Assembly (NCBI GenBank): GCA_965235095.1
Contig: OZ249405.1
Source of the DNA: Fontibacterium abundans
GTDB taxonomy: Bacteria > Pseudomonadota > Alphaproteobacteria > Pelagibacterales > Pelagibacteraceae
Strand: one strand, 5' to 3'
Length of the DNA stretch: 64,000 nt
Below the pieces are notes generated by a model. It made no database searches and was not told the origin of the DNA. It saw nothing but the letters and a program-made list of their open reading frames with translations. A program made the position numbers and the translations under genes. Below are positions 55,752-64,000 of this stretch, in pieces (positions within the stretch are counted from its first letter, which is position 1; every line of letters starts with the position of its first letter).

Positions 55752-56404
55752 TTAACTTTCCAATCAGTTTTGAAAGTTACATAATTTACTTGAAGACATC
55801 TTCTGTCTCTTTTGATCTCTTTTTTCTCTAATCCATGCCAAGTATCAGGACCGCTTGTAAAAACATATCCATAATTATTTTTATAAGGAACAGTTTTTAC
55901 TAACTTTAAATTCTTATCATAGAAATCTGTGCCCAACTCTTCAGATTCATAATTGTCTGGATTTGCAAATAACAGACATGACATTAATTTTTCTTTAATG
56001 TCACAATGAGGTTTAAGCCAAAAACCAACTCTATCAGCTATAATTTCAACTCGTACATATGCTTTACTTAAATCTTTTTTGATTTTTGAACCAACATATT
56101 GAGCTGTTTCCATTTTACATAATTCATCGATAAATTTTTTTAAATGTGGATAGTCTTTATAATTATCCTTTGTAACAAATTCTCTTATCTTTCCTGCTTT
56201 ACCACCGGTTGGATCTCCAGATCTATATATCCCTGCGCCACCATCTACCGCTCTAGTGCCGTCAAAATCAATTTTAATTTCCGGAACCTTCGCTTCGCAA
56301 ATTTCTGCTATTTGCTCATCAGTTAATGGTTCATTTAACTCCCAATGATCAAATGGGTAGTTCGAATAAGCTGATTTATTTTGAAATGATTTTAAAAAAC
56401 TCAT
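55748..56404 (-). CDS. Uncharacterised protein, possible 2OG-Fe(II) oxygenase
   Basis: I do not recognise a named family. The 218-residue protein has the residue order of 2-oxoglutarate/Fe(II) oxygenases: His133-x-Asp135 (LKPHCDIKEKL), then His190 (PDTWHGLEKK) and Arg201 eleven residues later, with VNYV as a likely final strand. GTDFYD and YVFTSGPDTWHG resemble the strands around the iron site of such jelly-roll enzymes. No signal peptide. It precedes the ELM1-family gene's 3' neighbour position on the same strand, with five bases between them. Confidence 0.6.
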   Translation of the reverse strand: MSFLKSFQNKSAYSNYPFDHWELNEPLTDEQIAEICEAKVPEIKIDFDGTRAVDGGAGIYRSGDPTGGKAGKIREFVTKDNYKDYPHLKKFIDELCKMETAQYVGSKIKKDLSKAYVRVEIIADRVGFWLKPHCDIKEKLMSCLLFANPDNYESEELGTDFYDKNLKLVKTVPYKNNYGYVFTSGPDTWHGLEKKEIKRDRRCLQVNYVTFKTDWKVN

Positions 56405-56409
56405 TAATA

Positions 56410-57354
56410 TTAATTTAACCTTTCTTTTATTATTCTCGCAATACGTTTTGTCTCATCTAATTCAGGATAACTCCAATTATCAATATTTTCTCCTAAAAAT
56501 TTAATAATTCCCTTCTCTCTAAAACTATTAAGAAAATACTCAAACCTATTATTTCTTCTCTTGGCCTTCATTTTAGCCACGAATATTGGCTTTTGTGTGA
56601 TCGCACACTCAGAAATCATTGAAGTAGAATCGCAAGTTACAATAATTGTCTTGGATAATTTAAGGGCTGATAAATAAAAATCTTTACTCACAAAATCAAT
56701 AATAACCGCTGAATTTAAAAAAAACTTTTTAGCAAAATCAATAATATTATCTGGCGTTCTTCTTGATCTAACGAGAATTAATTTAAAACCTTTGTCTAAA
56801 AAATTATCTTTTATTGATAAAAAAATATTTCCAAGATCAATCTCGTTAAAATCATAATACCTATTGGGTCCTCCCAAGATTAAAGAAACAATCTTATCCT
56901 TTTCAGATAAATTATATTTTGAGAAAAAATTACTACTGTTATCGATCTCTTGTTTAGTAATATAATGAAGGGCTCCAAACGTGCTTAATACGTTACTTCC
57001 TTTTATTTGATCATGCTCAGGTGCGACAATTAAATCAAAATTTGAAAAATTAACTTTAGGGTTCTGAATATGAATATTGAATAAATTCTTATTATTTCTT
57101 TTTAAAAACAAAGAAGAAATAATGCTATTTTTGCCGCATGAAATTAGTACTTGATTCTCTATTTGATCTGGAATTTTTCCATCAATAACAGATTTGCTAA
57201 CAGGAACTAAGTTTATAGGAAAATATCTCCAAGGTTTTTTTAAATTTACAAAACAATGATTAAAATCCAACTTTAAAGCTTTTGCCAAACCTTCTACTTG
57301 GCTCACCATACCATGGGCGCCCTCTGTTAATAATAATGCTTTAAAATATCTCAT
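56410..57354 (-). CDS. ELM1/GtrOC1-family putative glycosyltransferase-like protein
   Basis: A 314-residue member of the mitochondrial-fission ELM1-like (DUF1022) family: LLLTEGAHGMVSQVEGLAKAL, SCGKNSIISSLFLK, NIHIQNPKVNFSNFDLIVAPEHD, LGGPNRYYDF, VTCDSTSMISECAITQKPIFV. The fold resembles GT-B glycosyltransferases. Bacterial members have no firm function. It is divergent from trxB, a pairing seen in other Alphaproteobacteria, and is followed by the oxygenase-like gene. Confidence 0.85.
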   Translation of the reverse strand: MRYFKALLLTEGAHGMVSQVEGLAKALKLDFNHCFVNLKKPWRYFPINLVPVSKSVIDGKIPDQIENQVLISCGKNSIISSLFLKRNNKNLFNIHIQNPKVNFSNFDLIVAPEHDQIKGSNVLSTFGALHYITKQEIDNSSNFFSKYNLSEKDKIVSLILGGPNRYYDFNEIDLGNIFLSIKDNFLDKGFKLILVRSRRTPDNIIDFAKKFFLNSAVIIDFVSKDFYLSALKLSKTIIVTCDSTSMISECAITQKPIFVAKMKAKRRNNRFEYFLNSFREKGIIKFLGENIDNWSYPELDETKRIARIIKERLN

Positions 57355-57401
57355 TGTTTAAAATGATAATTAATTATAAGTATTATAAATTAAAATCTAC
57401 A

Positions 57402-58343
57402 ATGAATGTCGATAAGATAAATAAAGTAATTATTATTGGATCTGGTCCTGCCGGATATACAGCTGCAATTTATGCAGCAAGAGCAATGCTTGAGCCAGTT
57501 CTAATTGCAGGTTCGCAACCAGGCGGTCAATTAACGATCACTAATGATGTTGAAAATTTTCCCGGATTTGCAGATGTAGTACAAGGCCCTTGGTTGATGG
57601 AACAAATGAAAGAACAGGCATTAAAGGTTGGGACAAAATTCATTGAAGATCATATTTCTACAGTTAATTTTAATAAAAAACCTTTTGAAATAATTGGAGA
57701 TTCTGGAACTCATTACTTTGCTGAAAGTGTTATTATTTCAACTGGTGCACAGGCAAGATGGTTAAATTTAGAATCTGAGGAAAAATATAAAGGATTTGGT
57801 GTTTCCGCTTGTGCAACTTGTGATGGGTTTTTTTATAAAAATAAAGATGTTGTTGTTGTAGGTGGTGGAAATTCTGCAGTTGAAGAGTCTTTATTTCTTA
57901 CAAATTTTGCAAAAAAAATAACACTTGTTCATAGAAAAAGCGAATTAAGAGCAGAAAAATTATTACAGAAGAAATTATTTTCTCATCCTAAAATTAATGT
58001 GATTTGGGATAGTGTTGTTTCAGAAATTATTGGAACAGAAAACCCTAAAGGAGTAACTGCTGTTAAATTAAAAAATATCAAAACAAATGCGGTCACAGAG
58101 CTACAAACTCATGGTCTTTTTGTTGCAATCGGACATGACCCAGCAACAGCGTTGTTTAAAGAACAAATTAATATGGATAGTAGCGGCTATATAATAACTC
58201 AGCCTGACTCTACAAAGACTAACATACCCGGCGTATTTGCTGCTGGAGATGTGAAAGATAAAGTATATCGACAAGCTGTTACAGCTGCTGGAATGGGATG
58301 TATGGCCGCTCTTGAATCTGAAAAATATCTATCTAATCACTAA
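57402..58343 (+). CDS. trxB: Thioredoxin reductase
   Basis: A 313-residue NADPH-dependent flavoprotein that reduces thioredoxin. FAD motif GSGPAG (13-18), redox pair Cys137/Cys140 (CATC, followed by DGFFY), NADPH motif GGGNSA (154-159), and the C-terminal GVFAAGDVKDKVYRQAVTAAG. I use the ATG at 57402; the frame extends to a TTG at 57354 and an ATG at 57363, but family N-termini fit MNVDKINKVIIIGSG. Reduced thioredoxin would also serve the MsrB found earlier in the window. Confidence 0.96.
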   Translation: MNVDKINKVIIIGSGPAGYTAAIYAARAMLEPVLIAGSQPGGQLTITNDVENFPGFADVVQGPWLMEQMKEQALKVGTKFIEDHISTVNFNKKPFEIIGDSGTHYFAESVIISTGAQARWLNLESEEKYKGFGVSACATCDGFFYKNKDVVVVGGGNSAVEESLFLTNFAKKITLVHRKSELRAEKLLQKKLFSHPKINVIWDSVVSEIIGTENPKGVTAVKLKNIKTNAVTELQTHGLFVAIGHDPATALFKEQINMDSSGYIITQPDSTKTNIPGVFAAGDVKDKVYRQAVTAAGMGCMAALESEKYLSNH

Positions 58344-58345
58344 GA

Positions 58346-59566
58346 CTACTTTAAACTTTCACAAAAAGTTTTAATCTTTATTACAGCTTTTTCTAAAATC
58401 TGCATGGATGCTGCATAAGAAATTCTAAAATAACCTTCTAATCCAAATGCTGAACCCTGAACAATTGCAACGCCCGTTTCTTCTAATAAGTATGTTGCAA
58501 AATCTGTATCATTTTTAATAATTTTTCCACCAGATGTTTTTTTATTCATTATTTTTTTACAGTTAGGAAAAACGTAAAATGCACCTTGAGGGTTAACGCA
58601 GGTTAATCCATTAATATTATTTAAAGCGTGAACAATAAAATCTCTTCTTTTTTTAAACTCTAAAGCTCTGGTGTTAATAAAACTTTGATCTCCATTAAGG
58701 GCCTCAACTGCAGCTGCCTGACTAATAGAAGATGGATTAGTCGTTGATTGAGATTGAATTTTTTGTATTGCTTTTATTAATTCTTTTGGACCAGCGGCAT
58801 ATCCAATTCTCCACCCTGTCATTGCATAAGCTTTGCTTACTCCATTTATAACTATAGTTCTGTCTTTTAGAGAATTGTCTATTTCTAAAATGTTCACAAA
58901 TTTTGAATCATTAACACTTTTGACATCATGATAGATAATATGTTCATAGATATCATCTGTTAGAATGTTAACGTGTTTATGTTTTTTTAAAACCTTAACT
59001 AATTCAGTTAATTCTGATCTTGAGTAACACATTCCAGTAGGATTAGCTGGAGAATTTAAAATAAACCACTTTGTCTTATTTGTTATTAATTTTTCAAGTT
59101 GCTCAGCAGAAATCTTAAAATCACTTTGTTCATCACACTCCACAAATTTTGGAGTTCCACCGGCTAATAAAACAATGTCAGGATACGAAACCCAGTATGG
59201 TGCTGGAATAATAACTTCATCTCCTGGATTAATAGTTGCAAGAATGCAGTTATAAATTACCTGCTTACCCCCTGTTCCAACTGTAATATTCTCTAAATCA
59301 AAACTTAAATTATTTTCTCTTTTAAATTTATTAACAATTGCTTTTTTTAACTCTGGAGTTCCATCAACGGCCGTATATTTTGTTTGACCTTCTTTAATAG
59401 CTTTAATTGCTGCTGCTTTTATATTGTCCGGGGTGTCAAAATCTGGTTCTCCAGAAGCTAGTGCTATTACTTCTTTTCCACTTTCTTTTAATAATCTAGC
59501 TTTCTGAGTAATTGCAATTGTTGGAGATTCTTTTATTCTCGATAAAGAAGTTGATAGTATAGACAT
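58346..59566 (-). CDS. Class I aminotransferase, aspartate aminotransferase type
   Basis: A 406-residue PLP enzyme of the Ib (AspB/AatA) subgroup. Substrate segment ALASGEPDFDTPDNIK, NSPANPTGMCYS, schiff-base Lys245 in NGVSKAYAMTGWRIGYAAG, and FRISYAAS with the carboxylate-binding arginine. Likely transfers amino groups between aspartate and 2-oxoglutarate; Ib enzymes can also act on aromatic or prephenate substrates. Divergent from uvrB with only 23 bp between start codons. Confidence 0.9.
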   Translation of the reverse strand: MSILSTSLSRIKESPTIAITQKARLLKESGKEVIALASGEPDFDTPDNIKAAAIKAIKEGQTKYTAVDGTPELKKAIVNKFKRENNLSFDLENITVGTGGKQVIYNCILATINPGDEVIIPAPYWVSYPDIVLLAGGTPKFVECDEQSDFKISAEQLEKLITNKTKWFILNSPANPTGMCYSRSELTELVKVLKKHKHVNILTDDIYEHIIYHDVKSVNDSKFVNILEIDNSLKDRTIVINGVSKAYAMTGWRIGYAAGPKELIKAIQKIQSQSTTNPSSISQAAAVEALNGDQSFINTRALEFKKRRDFIVHALNNINGLTCVNPQGAFYVFPNCKKIMNKKTSGGKIIKNDTDFATYLLEETGVAIVQGSAFGLEGYFRISYAASMQILEKAVIKIKTFCESLK

Positions 59567-59589
59567 CTAAATTAATAATATTTTGGGAT

Positions 59590-61740
59590 ATGCAAAATCT
59601 TTCGGAAACTAATATATTAGAAAAATCAAATACGAAAGAACTTTCTTCAAAAAAATTAGAAGGTGGAAAAAAATTTCAACTAATAACTGAATACACTCCT
59701 GCGGGTGATCAGCCTAAGGCTATTTCATTTTTAAAAACAGAAATATTAAACAATAAAAAAAATCAAGTTTTACTTGGCGTAACTGGCTCCGGAAAAACAT
59801 TTACAATGGCCAAAATTATCGAAGAATTAAATCGTCCAGCTTTAATTCTTGCTCCAAATAAAACTTTGGCTGCCCAGTTATATGGTGAAATGAAAAATTT
59901 TTTTCCTAATAACGCTGTTGAATATTTTGTGTCTTATTATGATTACTACACTCCAGAAGCTTACGTTCCAAGATCTGATACTTATATAGAAAAGGAAGCT
60001 TCTATAAATGAACAGATAGATAGAATGAGACATTCGGCTACCAGATCTCTCTTGGAAAGAGATGATGTCATTATTGTTTCAAGCGTGTCTTGTATTTATG
60101 GATTAGGATCTGTCGACTCTTACAGCAAAATGACTTTAGTTTTCAAAAAAAACGATAGCTATGAAAGAGATAAAATTATTAAAGGACTTGTTGAGCTTCA
60201 ATACAAAAGAAATGATCAAAATTTTCATAGAGGAACTTTTAGAGTTAGAGGAGAAAATATAGAAGTTTTTCCATCTCATTATGAAGATGAAGCATGGAGA
60301 ATAACAATTGAAGATAATAAAATAACTCAGATAAAATCTTTTGATCCACTAACTGGAGCTGACAATAAAGAAATTAATTTAATAAAATTATATGGAAATA
60401 GTCACTATATCACTCCCAGACCAACAGTAGAAAAAGCAATTAAAGAAATTAAAAAAGAATTAATTTTTACTTTAGAAAAATTTAGAAACGAAAAAAAACT
60501 TTTAGAAGCGCAAAGACTAGAAGAAAGAACTAGATATGATCTCGAAATGATTGAAGCCACAGGAAGTTGCGCTGGCATAGAAAATTATTCAAGATTTTTA
60601 TCTGGAAGAAATCCTGGTGAACCACCTCCAACATTATTTGAATATCTTCCTGACAATTGTTTAGTATTTGTTGATGAAAGCCACGTTACTATTCCTCAAT
60701 TAAACGGAATGTATAAAGGAGATTATACTAGAAAAAAAACTTTATCTGATTACGGCTTTAGACTTCCTTCTTGTATGGACAACAGACCATTAAAATTTGA
60801 AGAATGGGATATGATGAGGCCTCAAACAGTTTTTGTTTCTGCAACACCAAGTGAATGGGAATTAAAACAAAGCAAAGGAGTTTTTGCAGAGCAAATTATA
60901 AGGCCAACTGGACTTATAGACCCTCCAATTTTTATCAGGCCTGCAAAAAATCAAGTAGATGATTTGTTGAATGAATGCATTACCGTTTCTAAAAATAATC
61001 AAAGAATATTGGTTACTACACTTACAAAAAAAATGGCTGAAGATTTGACCGAATATCTCGACGAGAACGGAATTAAAGTTCGTTATATGCATTCCGATAT
61101 TGATACGCTCGAAAGAATAGAAATTATAAGAGACTTAAGGCTTGGTGTATTCGATGTTTTGATTGGTATTAATCTTTTAAGAGAAGGATTGGACATACCC
61201 GAGTGCGCTCTTGTTACAATTTTAGATGCTGATAAAGAAGGTTTTTTAAGATCGGAAAGATCCTTAATACAAACAATCGGCAGAGCGGCTAGAAATGTTG
61301 ATGGCAGAGTTATTTTGTACGCAGATAAGGAAACAGAAAGTATTAAAAAAGCTATCAATGAAACTAATAGAAGAAGAACCAAACAAATTGAATATAATAT
61401 AAAAAATAAAATAACCGCTCAGTCTATTAAATCCAAAATTAATGACATTTTAGAGGGAGTTTTTGAGAAAGATTACGTTACTTTTGATAATGACATCCCT
61501 ATTGGTGATAATCTTAAAAAACATTTAAAAATGCTGGAAAAAGAAATGAAAAAAGCTGCCGAAAACTTAGAATTTGAACAAGCGGCAAAAATAAGAGATG
61601 AAATAAGAAAACTTCAAGAAAGAGAATTAGAAATTAATATGAGCACCAAAATTAAAGTTTATAACGATGATGTAAAAAAAGAATTAATAGGTAGATCAAC
61701 GCAAGGTAAGGCCGGAATGATTGCAAAAAAAAAGAGATAA
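59590..61740 (+). CDS. uvrB: Excinuclease ABC subunit B
   Basis: A 716-residue UvrB. Walker A GVTGSGKT (63-70), the beta-hairpin region YYDYYTPEAYVP, helicase motifs VDESHVTIPQL, VSATPSEWEL, GINLLREGLDIPE and QTIGRAARN, and the C-terminal UVR helix pair LEKEMKKAAENLEFEQAAKI that binds UvrC. It verifies damage in nucleotide excision repair. The following SDR gene starts one base after its stop, and uvrC lies two genes on. Confidence 0.98.
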   Translation: MQNLSETNILEKSNTKELSSKKLEGGKKFQLITEYTPAGDQPKAISFLKTEILNNKKNQVLLGVTGSGKTFTMAKIIEELNRPALILAPNKTLAAQLYGEMKNFFPNNAVEYFVSYYDYYTPEAYVPRSDTYIEKEASINEQIDRMRHSATRSLLERDDVIIVSSVSCIYGLGSVDSYSKMTLVFKKNDSYERDKIIKGLVELQYKRNDQNFHRGTFRVRGENIEVFPSHYEDEAWRITIEDNKITQIKSFDPLTGADNKEINLIKLYGNSHYITPRPTVEKAIKEIKKELIFTLEKFRNEKKLLEAQRLEERTRYDLEMIEATGSCAGIENYSRFLSGRNPGEPPPTLFEYLPDNCLVFVDESHVTIPQLNGMYKGDYTRKKTLSDYGFRLPSCMDNRPLKFEEWDMMRPQTVFVSATPSEWELKQSKGVFAEQIIRPTGLIDPPIFIRPAKNQVDDLLNECITVSKNNQRILVTTLTKKMAEDLTEYLDENGIKVRYMHSDIDTLERIEIIRDLRLGVFDVLIGINLLREGLDIPECALVTILDADKEGFLRSERSLIQTIGRAARNVDGRVILYADKETESIKKAINETNRRRTKQIEYNIKNKITAQSIKSKINDILEGVFEKDYVTFDNDIPIGDNLKKHLKMLEKEMKKAAENLEFEQAAKIRDEIRKLQERELEINMSTKIKVYNDDVKKELIGRSTQGKAGMIAKKKR

Positions 61741-61741
61741 A

Positions 61742-62497
61742 ATGAATAAAAATATTTTAATTACAGGAGCCTCTCAGAGAATTGGTAAGGAACTATGTTT
61801 ATATTTTGCTAAAATGAGCTGGAATATAGCAATTCATTTTAATAAATCAAAAAAACAAGCTAACGTTCTTAAAAAGGAAATAGAAAGATACGGAGTAAAA
61901 TGCGTTTGTATTCAGGCCAATCTTTTAAATACAAAAACAATAAAAAAAATAATCGACACTTCAAATAAAAGTTTAGGGAGTATTAACTGCATCATTAATA
62001 ATGCCTCTATTTTTAATAATGATAATATTTTAAATTTTAACGAAAAAAGTTGGAATGAGCATATAAAAATTAATCTTTTAGCTCCCGCTATATTTATTAA
62101 AGAATTTTCTAAAATTAAAAACCTATCTGAAAACAAATCTATTATAAATATTCTTGATCAACGAATATTTAAACTAACCCCATATTTTTTTTCATATACT
62201 ATTAGTAAAACAGGATTGCACACAATAACAAAAACTGCAGCTATGAAATTAGCACCAACAATTAGAGTCAATGCAATAGCTCCTGGTCCTGTCCTTAAAA
62301 ATAAAAGACAGACTGAAAAACATTTTAATAAACAATCAAAAAATACTTTGCTTGGCAGAAGTGTCAAAATTGAAGACATATGCAAAACCGCTTATCTTTT
62401 AGCAAATAGCGAAACAATTACTGGTCAAGTCATTGCTGTTGATAGTGGACAGAGTCTTAATTGGAAAACACCAGACATTATTGGGACTAATGAATAA
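61742..62497 (+). CDS. SDR of the pteridine reductase/FolM type
   Basis: A 251-residue reductase. The nucleotide motif is TGASQRIG, with Arg13 where most SDRs have Gly, as in pteridine reductases. NNASIFNND matches PTR1/FolM. The catalytic positions are Asp139, Tyr152 and Lys156 (SYTISK): an Asp replaces the usual Ser at the 13-residue spacing, as in PTR1. It probably reduces dihydropteridine or dihydrofolate with NADPH, which fits folB overlapping its 3' end by eight bases. I use the ATG at 61742; a frame opening 21 bases earlier lies inside uvrB. Confidence 0.78.
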   Translation: MNKNILITGASQRIGKELCLYFAKMSWNIAIHFNKSKKQANVLKKEIERYGVKCVCIQANLLNTKTIKKIIDTSNKSLGSINCIINNASIFNNDNILNFNEKSWNEHIKINLLAPAIFIKEFSKIKNLSENKSIINILDQRIFKLTPYFFSYTISKTGLHTITKTAAMKLAPTIRVNAIAPGPVLKNKRQTEKHFNKQSKNTLLGRSVKIEDICKTAYLLANSETITGQVIAVDSGQSLNWKTPDIIGTNE

Positions 62498-62906
62498 GAC
62501 CAATATTATAAAACTTTTTGAAGATAAAAAAAAATTAAAGTCTAAAGAGATAATTTTTATTAAAAATTATGTCTGTAAAGCAATTATTGGCTATCATTCT
62601 TTTGAAAAGACTAAACCACAAAAATTAAGATTTAATGTTGAAATTTTAAGTAAACAAAAAAAGGTAATAGATGGCAATATTAATTCAGTGCTTAACTATG
62701 AAGAAATTATTAACAAAATAAATTTTTTTTTAAAAAAAAAATATAATTTTTTAGAATCTTTTGCGAATGATTTTATTTATGAAATTTTTAAAAACAAAAA
62801 CGTCCTAAATATTAAAATAAAGATTGAAAAACTAAATATAATTAAAAATACTGAGTCTGTTGGAATAGAATTTTTCAAAATAAGAAATGATTATGAAAAA
62901 CTTTGA
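62490..62906 (+). CDS. folB: Dihydroneopterin aldolase
   Basis: A 138-residue FolB-like protein, making 6-hydroxymethyl-dihydropterin for folate synthesis. Visible family positions: IIGYHSFEKTKPQKLRFNV with Glu39, VLNYEEI with Tyr70, FLESFANDF with Glu89, and the catalytic-type Lys114 in IKIEKLN. It is Lys/Asn rich and diverged, with a longer N-terminus (about 20 residues) than usual. I use the ATG at 62490, overlapping the SDR stop; a longer frame starts at 62433 inside the SDR gene. uvrC begins inside its last 14 bases. Confidence 0.8.
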   Translation: MNKTNIIKLFEDKKKLKSKEIIFIKNYVCKAIIGYHSFEKTKPQKLRFNVEILSKQKKVIDGNINSVLNYEEIINKINFFLKKKYNFLESFANDFIYEIFKNKNVLNIKIKIEKLNIIKNTESVGIEFFKIRNDYEKL

Positions 62907-64000
62907 ACAAGGAAAAAAAATCATAAAAAATGTAATACAATTTTTACCTAATGGTCCTGGTATTTATAAAATGCTAGATGATAAAAACACCATTATTTAT
63001 GTAGGAAAAGCAAAGAATTTACCTAATAGAATAAATAGTTACATATCAACTTCTTATTTACCAATTCGAACTGAAAGAATGATTTCTAGCACAAAGAATC
63101 TAGAATTTATTTCAACACAAAATGAAGCCGAGGCACTACTACTTGAGGCTAATTTAATAAAAAAAAATCAACCCCGATATAATATATTGTTAAAAGATGA
63201 CAAATCTTTTCCTTATATTCAGCTAACCAAATCACATAAATTTCCCCAACTCACTAAGTTTAGAGGTAAGCAAAATAAAAATGATATTTTTTTTGGTCCT
63301 TTCGCATCTCCCGGTGCAGCGAGTTGGACGATTAAAACTTTACAAAAAGTGTTCTTATTAAGAGTATGTGACGATACAACTTTTAACGGCAGAAAGAGAC
63401 CATGTATTTTACATCAAATTAAAAGATGTTCCGCACCATGTACAAATGAAATAAACGAAAAAGATTATAATAAACTTGTTATAGACAGTATTAATTTTTT
63501 AAATGGCAAATCAGCACTTATACAAAAAAAACTTTCTAAAGAAATGGAAATTGAAAGTAAAAAATTTAACTATGAAAAAGCAGCGACAATAAGAGATAGG
63601 ATAAAAGCATTAACACAAATTCAATCATCTCAACAAGTTAATAAAAATAATTTTAATAACGCTGATTTGATTGTTGCATTTCAAAAAAATAATATTACTT
63701 GCATTGAAGTATTTTTTTATAGATCAAAACAAAACTGGGGTAATCAAGCTTTTTTCCCAAAACATGACAAAGAAGATAATATAGACGATATTATTTATTC
63801 TTTTCTAATTCAATTTTATGAAAATAAAATACCACCAGAAGAAATTATTTTAAGTAAACAGATTAAAGATTTAGATCTAATCAAGACTGCTTTAGAAAAA
63901 AAATATAATAAAAAAATTAATATAAAAACTGCAAAAAATAATAATGAAGAGCTTTCTATAAGATTAGCCATTAAGAATGCACAATTAGCTCTAGATAAAA
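62893..64000 (+). CDS. uvrC: Excinuclease ABC subunit C, N-terminal part
   Basis: The frame stays open to the window end (369 codons seen). The GIY-YIG nuclease domain is clear: LPNGPGIYKML, then IIYVGKAKNLPNRI, and EAEALLLEANLIKKNQPRYN. KRCSAPC holds the cysteine pair of a possible iron-sulfur site, and KEMEIESKKFNYEKAATIRD is the UVR domain that meets UvrB. It makes the dual incisions in excision repair. The start overlaps folB by 14 bases, giving a uvrB-SDR-folB-uvrC unit. Confidence 0.96.
   Translation, partial: MKNFEQGKKIIKNVIQFLPNGPGIYKMLDDKNTIIYVGKAKNLPNRINSYISTSYLPIRTERMISSTKNLEFISTQNEAEALLLEANLIKKNQPRYNILLKDDKSFPYIQLTKSHKFPQLTKFRGKQNKNDIFFGPFASPGAASWTIKTLQKVFLLRVCDDTTFNGRKRPCILHQIKRCSAPCTNEINEKDYNKLVIDSINFLNGKSALIQKKLSKEMEIESKKFNYEKAATIRDRIKALTQIQSSQQVNKNNFNNADLIVAFQKNNITCIEVFFYRSKQNWGNQAFFPKHDKEDNIDDIIYSFLIQFYENKIPPEEIILSKQIKDLDLIKTALEKKYNKKINIKTAKNNNEELSIRLAIKNAQLALDK

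Noticed and set aside
1..64000. CRISPR array, insertion sequence, prophage or toxin-antitoxin pair
   Set aside because: No direct-repeat array, transposase, integrase or small paired ORFs seen; every large frame is a recognisable housekeeping gene.

Overview
The window is AT-rich, tightly packed bacterial chromosome carrying only housekeeping genes. Gene orders (yqeY-dnaG-rpoD beside carAB; amidase-rnpB-mraZ; lpxC-bamD-ligA behind the division cluster; an ELM1-family gene beside trxB) point to Alphaproteobacteria. The very low GC, Lys/Asn/Ile-rich proteins, near-zero spacers and many ATGA overlaps suggest a streamlined marine or freshwater lineage of the SAR11/Pelagibacterales type. That placement is inference; no 16S gene is present. 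I see no phage, IS element, CRISPR array or clear horizontally acquired block.

Layout. 1-7.2 kb: end of aroC, a rhomboid protease, then on the minus strand a TAXI-type TRAP transporter (binding protein, fused permease, DUF1850 protein) leading into aconitase. 7.3-14.8 kb: a methionine neighbourhood, with msrB and a thioesterase on the plus strand, lysE-azlC-azlD-msrA on the minus strand, and metF-metE-metZ on the plus strand behind a SAM-II-like riboswitch with a readable terminator/antiterminator switch. 14.8-22.8 kb: a 2Fe-2S protein, an SDR, fumC, an AsmA protein, a UvrD helicase and an aminopeptidase. 22.8-45.5 kb: the division and cell wall (dcw) cluster on the minus strand. It reads amidase, rnpB, mraZ, ftsZ, rsmH, ftsL, ftsI, murE, murF, mraY, murD, ftsW, murG, murC, murB, ddlB, ftsQ, ftsA, lpxC, bamD, ligA. 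45.5-51.2 kb: mlaA, mlaC, a CAT-anticodon tRNA, rpoD, dnaG, yqeY. 51.3-64 kb: carA, carB, a putative 2OG-Fe(II) oxygenase, an ELM1-family protein, trxB, an aminotransferase, then uvrB, a pteridine-reductase-like SDR, folB and the start of uvrC.

Main points of interest: (i) the SAM-sensing leader of metF-metE-metZ, where one 12-base segment belongs to either the aptamer or an antiterminator; (ii) ftsZ moved from its usual place after ftsA to the head of the dcw cluster, between mraZ and rsmH; (iii) a 10-bp-phased TGGGN array plus an inverted repeat upstream of mraZ; (iv) amino-acid exporters, methionine sulfoxide reductases and methionine synthesis genes side by side; (v) a DnaG primase lacking three of four zinc ligands; (vi) a PTR1/FolM-like reductase next to folB between uvrB and uvrC; (vii) a carA gene with a TTG start overlapped by an out-of-frame ATG mini-ORF.

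The only stretch over 300 bases without a protein gene is 44125-44739. It holds the mraZ control region and the RNase P RNA gene.
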